DNA from: Chersky-840 sp035604715 | GTDB taxonomy: Bacteria; Actinomycetota; Acidimicrobiia; Acidimicrobiales; UBA8190 | Direction: 5' to 3' | Length of the DNA stretch: 64,000 nucleotides | Assembly (NCBI GenBank): GCA_963731665.1 | Contig: CAVSWP010000011.1 | Location: 1,054,001-1,118,000 of the forward strand | Shown: positions 35,187 to 43,684 of the stretch, piece after piece | Position numbering within the stretch: position 1 is the first letter of the stretch | Layout of the letters: the number at the start of each line of letters is the position of its first letter | Notes under the pieces: model-generated | Database searches by the model: none | The model's input: only the letters and a program-made list of their open reading frames with translations | Told to the model about the DNA's origin: nothing | Program-made: the position numbers and the translations under genes

Positions 35187-36323
35187 CTATCCCTTGGGCG
35201 GCAGGGGCGGCTTGCCGGCTCGCAGAGTCGCAGGGCGTAGCGGGGCGATCATTGGGATCGGGTGACGACGTGGGCCCGACCACAACGCGGGCGGAGCGTC
35301 GATAGCGCGGGCGATGGCGTAAGCCGCCGCCTCGTAGTTGACTCGCCAACCGACGAAGTCAAGCCACGCTTCATCGCTCAAGCGTTCGAGCGGGAAGTCG
35401 ACCTTCCGCAAGCGGTCGATGGCGTCGAGGAATTCCTCGTAGGTGAGCGCAATGCCGTCGTTAGGATCGGGCTCGCTGGGCACGTCGAAGCCTCGCGCCC
35501 TGGCAATAGCGGTCAGGCAGCTGAAACCGCCGCGCAGACATAGCCGGGCGGATATTGCTTTCGGAGCGTCGGGTAGCAGTGACAGGTAGAGTGCGGCCGC
35601 GTCGAGCACGGCAAGTTGTGCCGTGACCCACGAGGACAGCGGTCGAGGGGAGCGGAAATTCACGAGAGGAAGATAGGTGGTGTGGCTCTCGGAAACATCG
35701 GCCGACCACCGTTCCCACTCTTCAAAGAGCGCCGGCAGCTCTTCCACGGCCGAGACACCGGTACCCAACCCGTAGTGGGTGCGGGCCAAGAGCTCGGGAC
35801 CCCAAGAAGGCACCCCGGCTCGGGAGTCCAGCAGTGTCACGAGCGCTTCACGACGGTTGAAGGCGGAGTACAGCGCGGGGAGGTAGCCGATCTGCAGGGC
35901 GACTGTTCCCAGACCGGAGAGCGCGGCGAGCGAGTCAAGCGCTGCCACGGGGCTCGAACGAGGTGTCAGATAGCCCAACGTGCACAGTGCCGATCCGGCC
36001 TGCTCAAGTCCACCGGGGAGCCCTGCCCTGCCGATGAACGGCCACATCAGCAACCCGAAGCCAACTTCGAACATTGCCAGCCACGCCACGATTTGCAGTA
36101 TGAGTTGAATTGGAGTCTGGGCGGCCAAAATCCGATCGCGAGGTTCGTAGGAGTCAAAGTGGTCGGCGACGAAATGGAATGTCGCATCGACTGCTATGGC
36201 TACGGCTCGGGTGAGTGGGCTACGGATCCGACGGGGGACGACGACGGTGCCGATCACGCTCCAGCCGGTGGCGAGAATCACGATGGCACCAACGAGCGCC
36301 GCCAGGTCGCGTCCGAAAGCCAT
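35187..36323 (-). CDS. Two-helix channel-like membrane protein with altered pore
   Basis: 378 residues. The N-terminal helix is ALVGAIVILATGWSVIGTVV. A second helix lies around 78-98, then a pore-like loop AGSALCTLGYLTPRSS, followed by a helix through LGTVALQIGYLPALYSAFNR. This is the arrangement of two-transmembrane potassium channels, where the filter normally reads TLGYGD or TVGYGD; here the GD is replaced by LT. The C-terminal 200 residues are cytoplasmic and helical, of unknown function. Ion conduction is therefore doubtful, and a non-selective or gating-only role is possible. Monocistronic. Confidence 0.6.
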   Translation of the reverse strand: MAFGRDLAALVGAIVILATGWSVIGTVVVPRRIRSPLTRAVAIAVDATFHFVADHFDSYEPRDRILAAQTPIQLILQIVAWLAMFEVGFGLLMWPFIGRAGLPGGLEQAGSALCTLGYLTPRSSPVAALDSLAALSGLGTVALQIGYLPALYSAFNRREALVTLLDSRAGVPSWGPELLARTHYGLGTGVSAVEELPALFEEWERWSADVSESHTTYLPLVNFRSPRPLSSWVTAQLAVLDAAALYLSLLPDAPKAISARLCLRGGFSCLTAIARARGFDVPSEPDPNDGIALTYEEFLDAIDRLRKVDFPLERLSDEAWLDFVGWRVNYEAAAYAIARAIDAPPALWSGPRRHPIPMIAPLRPATLRAGKPPLPPKG

Positions 36324-36551
36324 GCTTTACCTTCTCATGTTTTGTCGGAAGCCAATGCTCGCGTTCTCTTGGCGGAAGAACTGGGCTACGTTCGTCGCCC
36401 GCTCGAGATCTGAGCGCCGCCCGCCCTGCATTCGCCGGTCGCGAGCGATACTCCTCGGATCAGGCCCAACTCGCCCCTCGATTGCACGAGCCAGAGCCTG
36501 ACATCCCCGATGCCGAATAGTGTCGTGACGCGCCCCGTGCCGGCCAGTGGC

Positions 36552-37178
36552 TCACGCCTGGGTGCTCTTGGCCTCGAGAGCGTCGATCCACTGTTGGATC
36601 CAGTCGAGAAGCTCTTGGTGGCCTTCTTCGACACCGGAGAGACCCTCGACGATGAGGCCGAGCTGAAAGCTGGTAATGGCGGCCACGATGACCTTGAGCG
36701 GGAACTGGGATTCGTCGAGATTGTAGTCACGTAGTGCCTGACCGAAATGGTGTTCGAAAATCGCCCGGAATTGAGCATGGACTTCAGTCAGACGTGCGCG
36801 GAGGGCTGGCATGTTCCAGCCCATCGCCAACAGCTCGAGGAGGATCTTCGGGAAGCGGGAGGTCGGCTCGTCCACCCAGAACTGCGACCCGAGACGCCAC
36901 TTCTCGGCGAAGGACAGGTTCGGATCGGCATACAGGGTTTCGAGGGCGAGGGCTAGCTGCTCCACAAAGCGCTCGAGGGTCTGGGTGAGCAACTCTTCCA
37001 TCGACCCGAAGTAATAGTGCACGAGTCCGTGGTTGACGCCTGCTGCTTCAGCGACGGCCCGAGTGGTGACGCCCGCATAGCCGACCTCGTAGAGGAGACC
37101 TTCGGCGGCGTCCATCAACGCGACGGTGGCCTGTTGGCGCGCGTCTGAGATCTGCCGCTGTGCCCCGGCTCGCGCCAT
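36552..37178 (-). CDS. TetR-family regulator of the P450 cluster
   Basis: 208 residues. The HTH at about 25-65 includes GVTTRAVAEAAGVNHGLVHY then YFGSMEELLTQTLE. The C-terminal ligand domain carries LLELLAMGWNMPALRARL and QLGLIVEGLSG. It is divergent from the cytochrome P450 gene, with a TetR-like palindrome in between at 37243-37264. By family logic it represses itself and the cluster until a small molecule, perhaps a pathway substrate, binds. Confidence 0.88.
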   Translation of the reverse strand: MARAGAQRQISDARQQATVALMDAAEGLLYEVGYAGVTTRAVAEAAGVNHGLVHYYFGSMEELLTQTLERFVEQLALALETLYADPNLSFAEKWRLGSQFWVDEPTSRFPKILLELLAMGWNMPALRARLTEVHAQFRAIFEHHFGQALRDYNLDESQFPLKVIVAAITSFQLGLIVEGLSGVEEGHQELLDWIQQWIDALEAKSTQA

Positions 37179-37242
37179 CAGTGGACGGCCGGATCCGGGG
37201 CTGCGGCGGGAAAAGACCCCCTCACAATTCCTCCTTGACCGT

Positions 37243-37264
37243 TAGTCATCTGTATTAGATACTA
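37243..37264. promoter_or_regulatory. Candidate TetR operator, P450 cluster
   Basis: TAGTCATCT (37243-37251) and AGATACTA (37257-37264) form an imperfect palindrome interrupted by one base. It lies in an AT-rich stretch between the divergent TetR and P450 genes. TTGAC and GTCAA at 37235-37239 and 37271-37275 give a wider inverted repeat around it. Confidence 0.5.
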
Positions 37265-37344
37265 GCCCAAGTCAATTGAGTGACCAGCTCACACCTTGCT
37301 TTTCACGCTGGATGTGTCGGGAGCCTGGGCTGACGGGGGCGACG

Positions 37345-38595
37345 ATGACGATCACCGAGGTACTGACGTCATGGGGGTCCTACGACCTCGACGACCCGTT
37401 CCCGGTGTTCGCCGAGGTCCGCCGGCTGGGCCCGGTGCATGCGGTGACACTGGCCGACGGGCACGCCGCCTGGTTGGTGGCCGGCTACGAAGAGGCACTC
37501 GCCGCCCTCAACGACCCGCGGCTCTCCAAGGACATGCACGCCGCCCTGGCGACGGGCTCCGGAGTCGTGGCCGAGGGCTTGCCCGGGCCGGCGTTCGCCC
37601 GCCACATGCTCACGGTCGACCCACCCGACCACACCCGGCTCCGTCGACTCGTCTCGGCTGCCTTCTCGCCCCGGCGGGTGGAGGCGCTGCGCGCCCACGT
37701 GCAAACGAAGGCTGACGACCTCCTCGACGACATCGCCGCCCAAGGACCCGACAGCCGGGTCGATCTCGTCGGGACCTTCGCCTTCCCTTTGCCTTTCACG
37801 GTCATTTGCGAGCTGCTCGGTGTGCCGCCGCGCGACCGCGCCAAGCTCGGTCAAGGGTTCACCAGGCTGCTTGTCCCCACGTCCACGCCGGAGGAATACG
37901 CCCGGGCCAAAGAGGCATCTGACGCTGTTGTGGTCATGCTGAAAGCACTCGTCGAGGCCAAGCAGAAGGATCCCGGAGACGACCTGGTCAGCGACTTGAT
38001 CAGCGCCCGCGACGGCGACGAGCGCCTCGACAACCAAGAACTGCTCTCGACGATCTTTCAGCTGATCGTGGCCGGCCACGACACGACCGCAAGCCTCATT
38101 GGCAACGGCGTCGTTGCCCTGTTTCGCAACCCGGTCCAGCTCGCCAAGCTTCGTGCCGACCCAACCAAGGTCCCCAGGGCCGTAGAGGAGCTCCTCCGCT
38201 ACGACGCACCGGTCCCTCACTCGACATTTCGCTTCACGCGCGAGCCGGTGCGTCTCGGCGGCGTGGCGATCCCCGCCGGAGCGCAAGTCATCATTTGCCT
38301 GGCGGCCGCCAACCGGGACGCGGGCCGATACACCCGCCCCGAGAGACTCGACCTCGACAGGGACGAGGCCCGTCATCTCGCCTTTGGGCACGGAATACAC
38401 CATTGTCTCGGTGCGCCGCTGGCCCGCATGGAGGGTCACATCGCCCTCGGGACGCTCCTGCGCCGGTTCCCACGGCTCTCGCTGGCCGTTCCGATCGACG
38501 ACTTGCATTGGGGGCACGGGGACGGCCTCGTGCTGCGCGGCCTCTTGGAATTGCCGGTCTTCCCCGGCCCCGCTATCCCGAGGATGCGACCGTGA
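37345..38595 (+). CDS. Cytochrome P450 (bacterial class I, CYP107-like)
   Basis: 416 residues from the ATG at 37345. The frame extends upstream to 37276 but the extension lacks family similarity. The I-helix oxygen motif is AGHDTT at 243-248, ExxR is EELLR at 281-285, and heme-binding FGHGIHHCLGAPLAR supplies Cys354. No membrane anchor, so it is soluble. It needs an external ferredoxin and reductase, which are not adjacent. The first gene of a cluster, it overlaps the fusion gene by 4 bases (GTGA). Substrate unknown; actinobacterial relatives hydroxylate macrolides, terpenes, steroids or xenobiotics. Confidence 0.93.
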   Translation: MTITEVLTSWGSYDLDDPFPVFAEVRRLGPVHAVTLADGHAAWLVAGYEEALAALNDPRLSKDMHAALATGSGVVAEGLPGPAFARHMLTVDPPDHTRLRRLVSAAFSPRRVEALRAHVQTKADDLLDDIAAQGPDSRVDLVGTFAFPLPFTVICELLGVPPRDRAKLGQGFTRLLVPTSTPEEYARAKEASDAVVVMLKALVEAKQKDPGDDLVSDLISARDGDERLDNQELLSTIFQLIVAGHDTTASLIGNGVVALFRNPVQLAKLRADPTKVPRAVEELLRYDAPVPHSTFRFTREPVRLGGVAIPAGAQVIICLAAANRDAGRYTRPERLDLDRDEARHLAFGHGIHHCLGAPLARMEGHIALGTLLRRFPRLSLAVPIDDLHWGHGDGLVLRGLLELPVFPGPAIPRMRP

Positions 38596-40052
38596 CGGCG
38601 GATCGAGCGATCCCCGCTCGGCTCGACGACGGTTGGCGAGAGGTCGACGAAGGATGGGGTCGACAAGCCGTGGCGTTCGCCACCATCTGTGAACCGACCA
38701 ACTGCCGGGAGTACGTCGCGCTCCACCACCACCTGGGTGTTCATGCGGGTGATCGGCTGCTCGACGTGGCCTGCGGGGCCGGCCTCGCCCTGGAGCTGGC
38801 CAGCCTGCGCGGCGCTCGGTGCGCCGGGATTGACGCGTCGCCCCGCCTCATTGCGGTCGCCCGAGACCGCAACCCGGACGGTGACCTCCGGGTCGGAGAC
38901 ATGCACGCGCTGCCATGGGACGACAACGCCTTCACCGTGGTCACCAGCTTTCGCGGCATCTGGGGGACAACGCCGGGCGCCGTGGCCGAGGTGCACCGGG
39001 TCTTGGCCCCGGGCGGCCGGGTCGGGCTGACGGTGTGGGGTCACATCAAGGCGTCACCCGGAGCTTGGGCGCTCGCTCCATTCGCGCTGGCCGCGGCCCC
39101 CAAGGTCGAGCACCAAGCAGCCATGGTTGCACTCGGTCGCCCCGGCGCCGGCGAGGAGTTCCTTGTGGGGGCAGGCTTTGTCGACATCGAGCGCATCGAT
39201 ATCCCCTTCGTGTTCGAGTTCGCCGATCCAGAGGTGTTCGCGCGGGCCATCGCCTCGACAGGTCCGGCCTTTGAGGCCATTGAAGCGGTGGGCGAGACGG
39301 CGTTCCTGCAGGCGGCCGTCGAGCTGGCTCGAGACAAGGTCCGCGACGGCCTCCCGCTCCGGGCGCCGATCTCGGTGGTGGGCTACGTTGCCTCCAAGCC
39401 GGTCGGACACCGCGCCACCGGCGGCGGCCATCCAGCGACCCCTAGATCCGAGCTTTCTGGAGCCAGCTTCCTGGCTCCGACGATGCACACACCCGAGGCT
39501 CAGCACCTGTTCGACGACGACCTCAAAGGCGGCGGCTACGTGACAAACGTGTCGAGACTATGGGCGTTCATGCCGTCGACCCTGGAGGGTTTGTCCGACC
39601 TGATGGGCCAAACGACCAAGGCGGGCTCTCTGACCTTTCGCCAGCGGGCTGTGTTGGTGACGGCGGCCGCCTCAACGCTGGGCGACTCGTACTGCTCGCT
39701 GGCGTGGGGCAAGAAGCTCGCCGTGGAGGTGGGGTCGGACGTTGCAGCCTCCGTCATTCGCGGCGAAGACGAAGGTCTCGACCCGTCCGAGCAAGCACTG
39801 GCTCAATGGGCTCGACGGGTGGCCACCGACCCGAATGCCATCGTGGCCGACGACGTTCAGGCACTGCGCGACTGCGGATTCGACGAGGCGGAGATCTTCG
39901 CCATCACGACCTTCGTGGCGTTGCGGCTGGCCTTCTCCACCGTCAACGACGCCTTGGGAGCATGCCCGGATCGCGAACTGAGCATCTCGACCCCAGAAGC
40001 AGTCCGTTCCGCCGTCACCTTCGGCCGCCAGCCGGTGTCCGACGATGCGTAG
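38592..40052 (+). CDS. Class I methyltransferase fused to AhpD-like domain
   Basis: 486 residues from the GTG at 38592. Residues 30-270 form an SAM-dependent methyltransferase: motif I LLDVACGAGLALELA at 57-71, acidic loop GIDASPRLI, motif II PWDDNAFTVVTSF and post-motif LAPGGRVGLTVWG. A linker of about 25 residues follows. Residues about 295-470 resemble the AhpD/carboxymuconolactone-decarboxylase fold of peroxidase-related proteins, with SLTFRQRAVLVTAAASTLGD then Cys368 in DSYCSLAWG. Only one Cys is visible where AhpD has a CxxC pair, so peroxidase chemistry is doubtful. The fusion suggests sequential steps on one substrate. Coupled to the P450 gene and followed by the OsmC-like gene. Confidence 0.75.
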   Translation: MTADRAIPARLDDGWREVDEGWGRQAVAFATICEPTNCREYVALHHHLGVHAGDRLLDVACGAGLALELASLRGARCAGIDASPRLIAVARDRNPDGDLRVGDMHALPWDDNAFTVVTSFRGIWGTTPGAVAEVHRVLAPGGRVGLTVWGHIKASPGAWALAPFALAAAPKVEHQAAMVALGRPGAGEEFLVGAGFVDIERIDIPFVFEFADPEVFARAIASTGPAFEAIEAVGETAFLQAAVELARDKVRDGLPLRAPISVVGYVASKPVGHRATGGGHPATPRSELSGASFLAPTMHTPEAQHLFDDDLKGGGYVTNVSRLWAFMPSTLEGLSDLMGQTTKAGSLTFRQRAVLVTAAASTLGDSYCSLAWGKKLAVEVGSDVAASVIRGEDEGLDPSEQALAQWARRVATDPNAIVADDVQALRDCGFDEAEIFAITTFVALRLAFSTVNDALGACPDRELSISTPEAVRSAVTFGRQPVSDDA

Positions 40053-40147
40053 CGAAGAGTTGAAGCGTCGCCGACCGCGGCGGCCAGCAAGGTGTTGCAA
40101 CACCGCGGGGAGATCCCCCACGGGAACCAATGAAGGAGGATACCCAG

Positions 40148-40708
40148 ATGGTTACTACGGACACCCCAGTCAACAACGGAGTCAACGTCGAAGCCTTGCT
40201 CGGCGCGCGAGTGGCGCTGACAGAGGCACCAGAGGCAGCTCAGTTCCAGTGGCGGGCCACCTGTGAGTGGCAGAACGGCACCCACAGCCGCTCAACGGTT
40301 GAAGGCTTCTTTGGGCTCGGTGAAGAGCAGCGCCACCGCACTCTTTACACCTTCGACGCTGACCACCCAGAGATCTTCGCGTCGGAGGACAATGGCGCCA
40401 CACCGGTCGAGTATGTGCTTGTGGCCCTGGCTAGCTGCCTGACCGCCGGCGTCGCCGCGGTGGCGCAGAACCGCGAGATCCAGTTGCGCACTGTGCAGGC
40501 CGCCATCGAGGGCGGGATGGACGTCCGCGGTATCCTTGGCATGGACAGCGATGTCCGCAACGGCTTCAGCGACATCAAGGTCACCTACACGATCGACGCC
40601 GACGCGTCGCCCGATGAGATCAAGGCGCTGGTCGCACAGTCGCAAAAGCGGTCGGCGGTGTACGACATCATCACGAACCCCACGAATGTGAGCGTCGAGG
40701 TCATATAA
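40148..40708 (+). CDS. OsmC-family protein
   Basis: 186 residues from the ATG at 40148, preceded by AAGGAGG. Residues 80-110 include NGATPVEYVLVALASCLTAG with Cys97. The second family cysteine, usually in CPVY, is replaced by Ser (KRSAVYDII near 161-169), so the thiol peroxidase pair is incomplete. An N-terminal extension of about 30 residues is present. Related OsmC-like proteins in actinobacteria may act in organic hydroperoxide or thiol chemistry, but here a non-peroxidase role is plausible. It lies 95 bases after the fusion gene. Confidence 0.85.
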   Translation: MVTTDTPVNNGVNVEALLGARVALTEAPEAAQFQWRATCEWQNGTHSRSTVEGFFGLGEEQRHRTLYTFDADHPEIFASEDNGATPVEYVLVALASCLTAGVAAVAQNREIQLRTVQAAIEGGMDVRGILGMDSDVRNGFSDIKVTYTIDADASPDEIKALVAQSQKRSAVYDIITNPTNVSVEVI

Positions 40709-40741
40709 GACTCGATATCGCCGATCTGACAAGGAGGTTCG

Positions 40742-41992
40742 GTGCGCACCACGACGGTGGTTGTGGGCGGCGGACAGAGCGGGCTCGCCGTGAGCCAGTG
40801 TCTCTCTGCTCGGTCGATCGATCACGTCATCCTCGAGAGGAACGGAGTCGCCAACGCTTGGCGCCAGGAGCGGTGGGATTCCCTCCGATTGCTCACCCCC
40901 AACTGGCAGTGTCGCCTCCCCGGTTTCGATTATCGAGGAGACGATCCGGACGGGTTCATGAGCGCGCTCCAGGTCGCGGATTTCATTGCCGAGTACGCCA
41001 AGGTGATCGCAGCGCCGGTGATGGATGGAACGACCGTGACATCGGTGCGCCGTACCGATGATGGGTACCTGGTCACCACCGAGCAGGGGGAATGGACCTG
41101 TCCGACGGTCGTCGTGGCGACGGGAGCGTTCAACTTGCCGAGTGTGCCCGCCTTCGCCACCGCCGTGCCATCGGAGATCGCCACGTTAACTGCCATGGAG
41201 TACCGCAACCCCGACCAGCTCCGCCAGGGTGGCGTCATGGTGGTCGGGGCGTCTGCAACCGGCGTGCAAATCGCTTCCGAGATCCGACGGTCCGGCCGAG
41301 AAGTCATCCTCGCCGTGGGCGAGCACGTGCGCGGGCCTCGGCTGTACCGGGGCCGGGACATTCATTGGTGGATGGAAGCAGCGGGCGTGCTCAACGAGCG
41401 CTACGACGAAGTGGATGACATCGTCAGAGCCCGCCGCGTCCCGTCGATGCAGCTCGCCGGCTCGGAAGATCGGGCCACCTTCGACCTCAATGCCCTCACG
41501 AGCATGGGCGTGAAACTGGTCGGCCGCCTCGCAGGCGTCAACGATGGCCGGGCGCAATTCTCGGGCTCGCTGCGCAACAAGTGTGAGCTGGCTGATCTGA
41601 AGCTCGGCCGGCTTCTCGACACCATCGATGAATGGGCCGCCGCCAACGACCTGGACGACTCGGTACCACCACCGCACCGATTCGAGCCGACGGTGGTGGA
41701 TCGCTCGCCGCGGCTGGGTCTCGACCTCACAAGCGGGGAGATCGAGACCATCATCTGGGCAACGGGATTCCGACCCGACTACTCCTGGCTTGATATCGAC
41801 GTGCTGGATGCCAAGGGCATGATCCGACACGACGGAGGCGTCGTTGACTCGCCGGGAATGTACCTGATCGGCAGTCCATTTCTCCGACGGCGCAAGTCGA
41901 GTTTCATCGACGGCTCCCGTGCCGATGCCCAAGACCTCATCGTAGAACTGAGCTCCTATCTCGACCGCCGGGCGTCACCAGCGCGGGTTTGA
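40742..41992 (+). CDS. Flavin-containing monooxygenase (CzcO-like)
   Basis: 416 residues from a GTG, preceded by AAGGAGG. FAD motif VVVGGGQSGLAVSQCL is at 5-20. The second nucleotide fold, for NADPH, is VMVVGASATGVQIASEIR near 165. LERNGVANAWRQERWDSLRL is typical of the CzcO/Baeyer-Villiger-like subgroup, and the C-terminal WATGFRPDYSWL fits the family ATGY motif. It would oxygenate a heteroatom or carbonyl with NADPH and O2. It starts 33 bases after the OsmC-like gene, so it belongs to the P450 cluster. Confidence 0.88.
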   Translation: MRTTTVVVGGGQSGLAVSQCLSARSIDHVILERNGVANAWRQERWDSLRLLTPNWQCRLPGFDYRGDDPDGFMSALQVADFIAEYAKVIAAPVMDGTTVTSVRRTDDGYLVTTEQGEWTCPTVVVATGAFNLPSVPAFATAVPSEIATLTAMEYRNPDQLRQGGVMVVGASATGVQIASEIRRSGREVILAVGEHVRGPRLYRGRDIHWWMEAAGVLNERYDEVDDIVRARRVPSMQLAGSEDRATFDLNALTSMGVKLVGRLAGVNDGRAQFSGSLRNKCELADLKLGRLLDTIDEWAAANDLDDSVPPPHRFEPTVVDRSPRLGLDLTSGEIETIIWATGFRPDYSWLDIDVLDAKGMIRHDGGVVDSPGMYLIGSPFLRRRKSSFIDGSRADAQDLIVELSSYLDRRASPARV

Positions 41993-42202
41993 TCACACCC
42001 GAACGAAGACGGGTCGGTCCAAGAGGGACATCAACGCGTCATTCGAGGTGGGGTTGAAGTAATGGGGTTCGCCGCGGAGTCCGGGCGAGTGGAGATCGAG
42101 CGCGCCCGACTTAGGGAGCGGGAACCGTGGCGCTCACGGCCCTCCGTCTGCGTCCGAGTCCGCCACCGAGCGCTCCGATGTCTCACGCGCCAGACTTGTG
42201 CA

Positions 42203-42589
42203 ATGACGGCATCGGATCCCGCAAGGATAATTCGACCAGCAGAGCGAGTAGAGGCTGACCCAACTCCAGGGATGCTTCGCGAGCGAGCGATCGACGTCGA
42301 GGGCATGTGGGCCGGATTCGTGCGCACAGCCCCAGGAATGACCTCGGGCTGGCATCACCACGGTGATCACGACACCAGCATCTACGTCACGAGGGGAACA
42401 CTGCGACTGCAGTGTGGACCTGGTGGCAGGGAGGTCGTCAGCGCAGTAGCTGGTGATTTTGTCCACATCCCCAAGGGTGCTGTTCATCGCGAAGGCAACG
42501 ATGGCGACGAGGAGAGCCAACTCATCGTCGTCCGGGCCGGCCTTGGGCCTCCTACGGTCAATGTGGAGGGACCTTCCCCAGGTCCCTAG
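42203..42589 (+). CDS. Small cupin protein
   Basis: 128 residues from the ATG at 42203. The cupin core has MTSGWHHHGDHDTSIYVTRG (metal ligands HHH/H in the first motif, with Ser/Thr where Glu is usual) and FVHIPKGAVHREGN with the second-motif His. It is likely a metal-binding beta-barrel; function in the family ranges from dioxygenase to storage. It follows the flavin monooxygenase gene by 210 bases and may belong to the same functional cluster, but has its own region upstream. Confidence 0.78.
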   Translation: MTASDPARIIRPAERVEADPTPGMLRERAIDVEGMWAGFVRTAPGMTSGWHHHGDHDTSIYVTRGTLRLQCGPGGREVVSAVAGDFVHIPKGAVHREGNDGDEESQLIVVRAGLGPPTVNVEGPSPGP

Positions 42590-43160
42590 AAGCTGTTTCG
42601 GAACCATCCGAGCAGTGCCGCTTGTTGGCGCTTCTAGCCGATGGCTGATGACACGGTAACGACAGCCGGGGGGCGATACTGCCTTGACCAGCTCGGTGGC
42701 TCTGGGTGCCCGGGATTCCTCGCAGCTAGGGGCCCCGGCCAGGAAACAGTGGGCCAAATGCCGGAGCAGCGTCCGGCTTGTCTGGGGACATCTTTCCCCC
42801 ATGGCTCAGGACATCACATGGGTCGGAAGGCCGGAAGGTCGGTCGGTGGGTTGTCGACAGAACCCTGCCCACTAGGCACGGAGGACGCCGTTTTCCGGCC
42901 ATTTCCCACGCTGTTGCCTCCGAACTCATAGCCCCAGGTAGCAGGCCTGGGATTCACGGGTCAGAGGCCGGGATTCCCAAGATCAACCGGTCTTCCCCAC
43001 TTCACAAACCCTTCACCGAGTAGGCGGTACCGTGGAACCCAGACGCCTTCCTTACCCCCAAGTGCGGTTGGCGGTTCGGTGGAGCGGCGGGGCACGGAGG
43101 GGTTACCCCTAACACCAAATCCGTGCCCTGCTCAACCTCTCTCGGGGTGGCTCTCGATCA
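42590..43160 (+). other. Non-coding region holding repeat-element copy 1
   Basis: No gene seen. It carries a GGTC/GGAA-rich tract at 42823-42853 and the conserved block GCCATTTCCCACGCTGTTGCC at 42900-42920. It also has GGCCTGGGATTC at 42946-42957, part of an element shared with 59.4 and 63.0 kb. The two small-protein genes C and D lie just downstream. Confidence 0.5.
42823..42960 (+). repeat. Dispersed repeat element, copy 1
   Basis: Tandem GGTC/GGAAGG units, then GTGGGTTGTCGACAGAAC, then 52 bases after that block's start the core CATTTCCCACGCTGTTGCC, followed by a GGCCTGGGATTC segment. Copies 2 (59411-59582) and 3 (62883-63150) share these blocks in the same order with a 54-55-base gap. Confidence 0.6.
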
Positions 43161-43394
43161 GTGAACGAGGGGCGAGAAATCGTCAGCATCGCGTGGTACT
43201 CACACCGGCCCGACTGGCACGAACTGCTCTATGCGGACGGTGGTTACGAGCGTGTCCTCGGGGGACTAGAGACCGCTGAGGCCTTGGCCATGGCCCTCAA
43301 GCTTGAGCGGATGCCCCACGGCCTGGGCATGGTGCAATGGGAGCGGCCTGCCAAGTCGGAACGTTCTCCCTATGGGCAACATGACCCATGGTGA
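43161..43394 (+). CDS. Small conserved protein, unnamed family, copy C
   Basis: 77 residues from a GTG/ATG-type start at 43161. The core REIVSIAWYSHRPDWHELLY matches copies A and B. A central TAEALAMALKLERMP helix and VQWERPAK end also correspond to the helix-plus-RWER pattern of A. There is no signal peptide or membrane segment. Its end overlaps copy D by 23 bases in another frame. Function unknown. It lies just downstream of repeat element copy 1. Confidence 0.65.
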   Translation: MNEGREIVSIAWYSHRPDWHELLYADGGYERVLGGLETAEALAMALKLERMPHGLGMVQWERPAKSERSPYGQHDPW

Positions 43395-43650
43395 GGTCGT
43401 CAGCATCGCATTCCGCGCCGAAGGTGACTACGCCGTGTTCACGTTCACCGACGGCCCCAGGGAATACGCAAGCGCTCGCTGTGCCAAGCCTCGGGATGGG
43501 CTGGTGCGGCTGGCCTCACCATCGTGTTGGCCGACAGAGACCTTTTCAGGTGGGAGTGTCTGGCCAAGCCGGTGGCAGATTTCCTGGACGGATAGACCGG
43601 TAGCCTTCAGCGGGGTCCGGGCCTTGCCCTACCCGCACGTGGCACCCTGA
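43372..43650 (+). CDS. Small conserved protein, unnamed family, copy D (divergent)
   Basis: 92 residues from the ATG at 43372; a second ATG at 43381 is also possible. The start GEVVSIAFRAEGDYAVFTF keeps the family's first strands, but the middle is diverged (KPRDGLVRLASPSCW) and the C-terminus is unique. It is probably a tandem duplicate of C that has drifted, possibly decaying. It overlaps the 3' end of copy C in a different frame. Confidence 0.5.
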   Translation: MGNMTHGEVVSIAFRAEGDYAVFTFTDGPREYASARCAKPRDGLVRLASPSCWPTETFSGGSVWPSRWQISWTDRPVAFSGVRALPYPHVAP

Positions 43651-43684
43651 AAGCATCAGGGGGGTCTCATGGCTCATAGTCGAA

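Noticed and set aside
42823..42960. Repeat element considered as an insertion sequence
   Set aside because: No transposase frame or terminal inverted repeats seen at any of the three copies.
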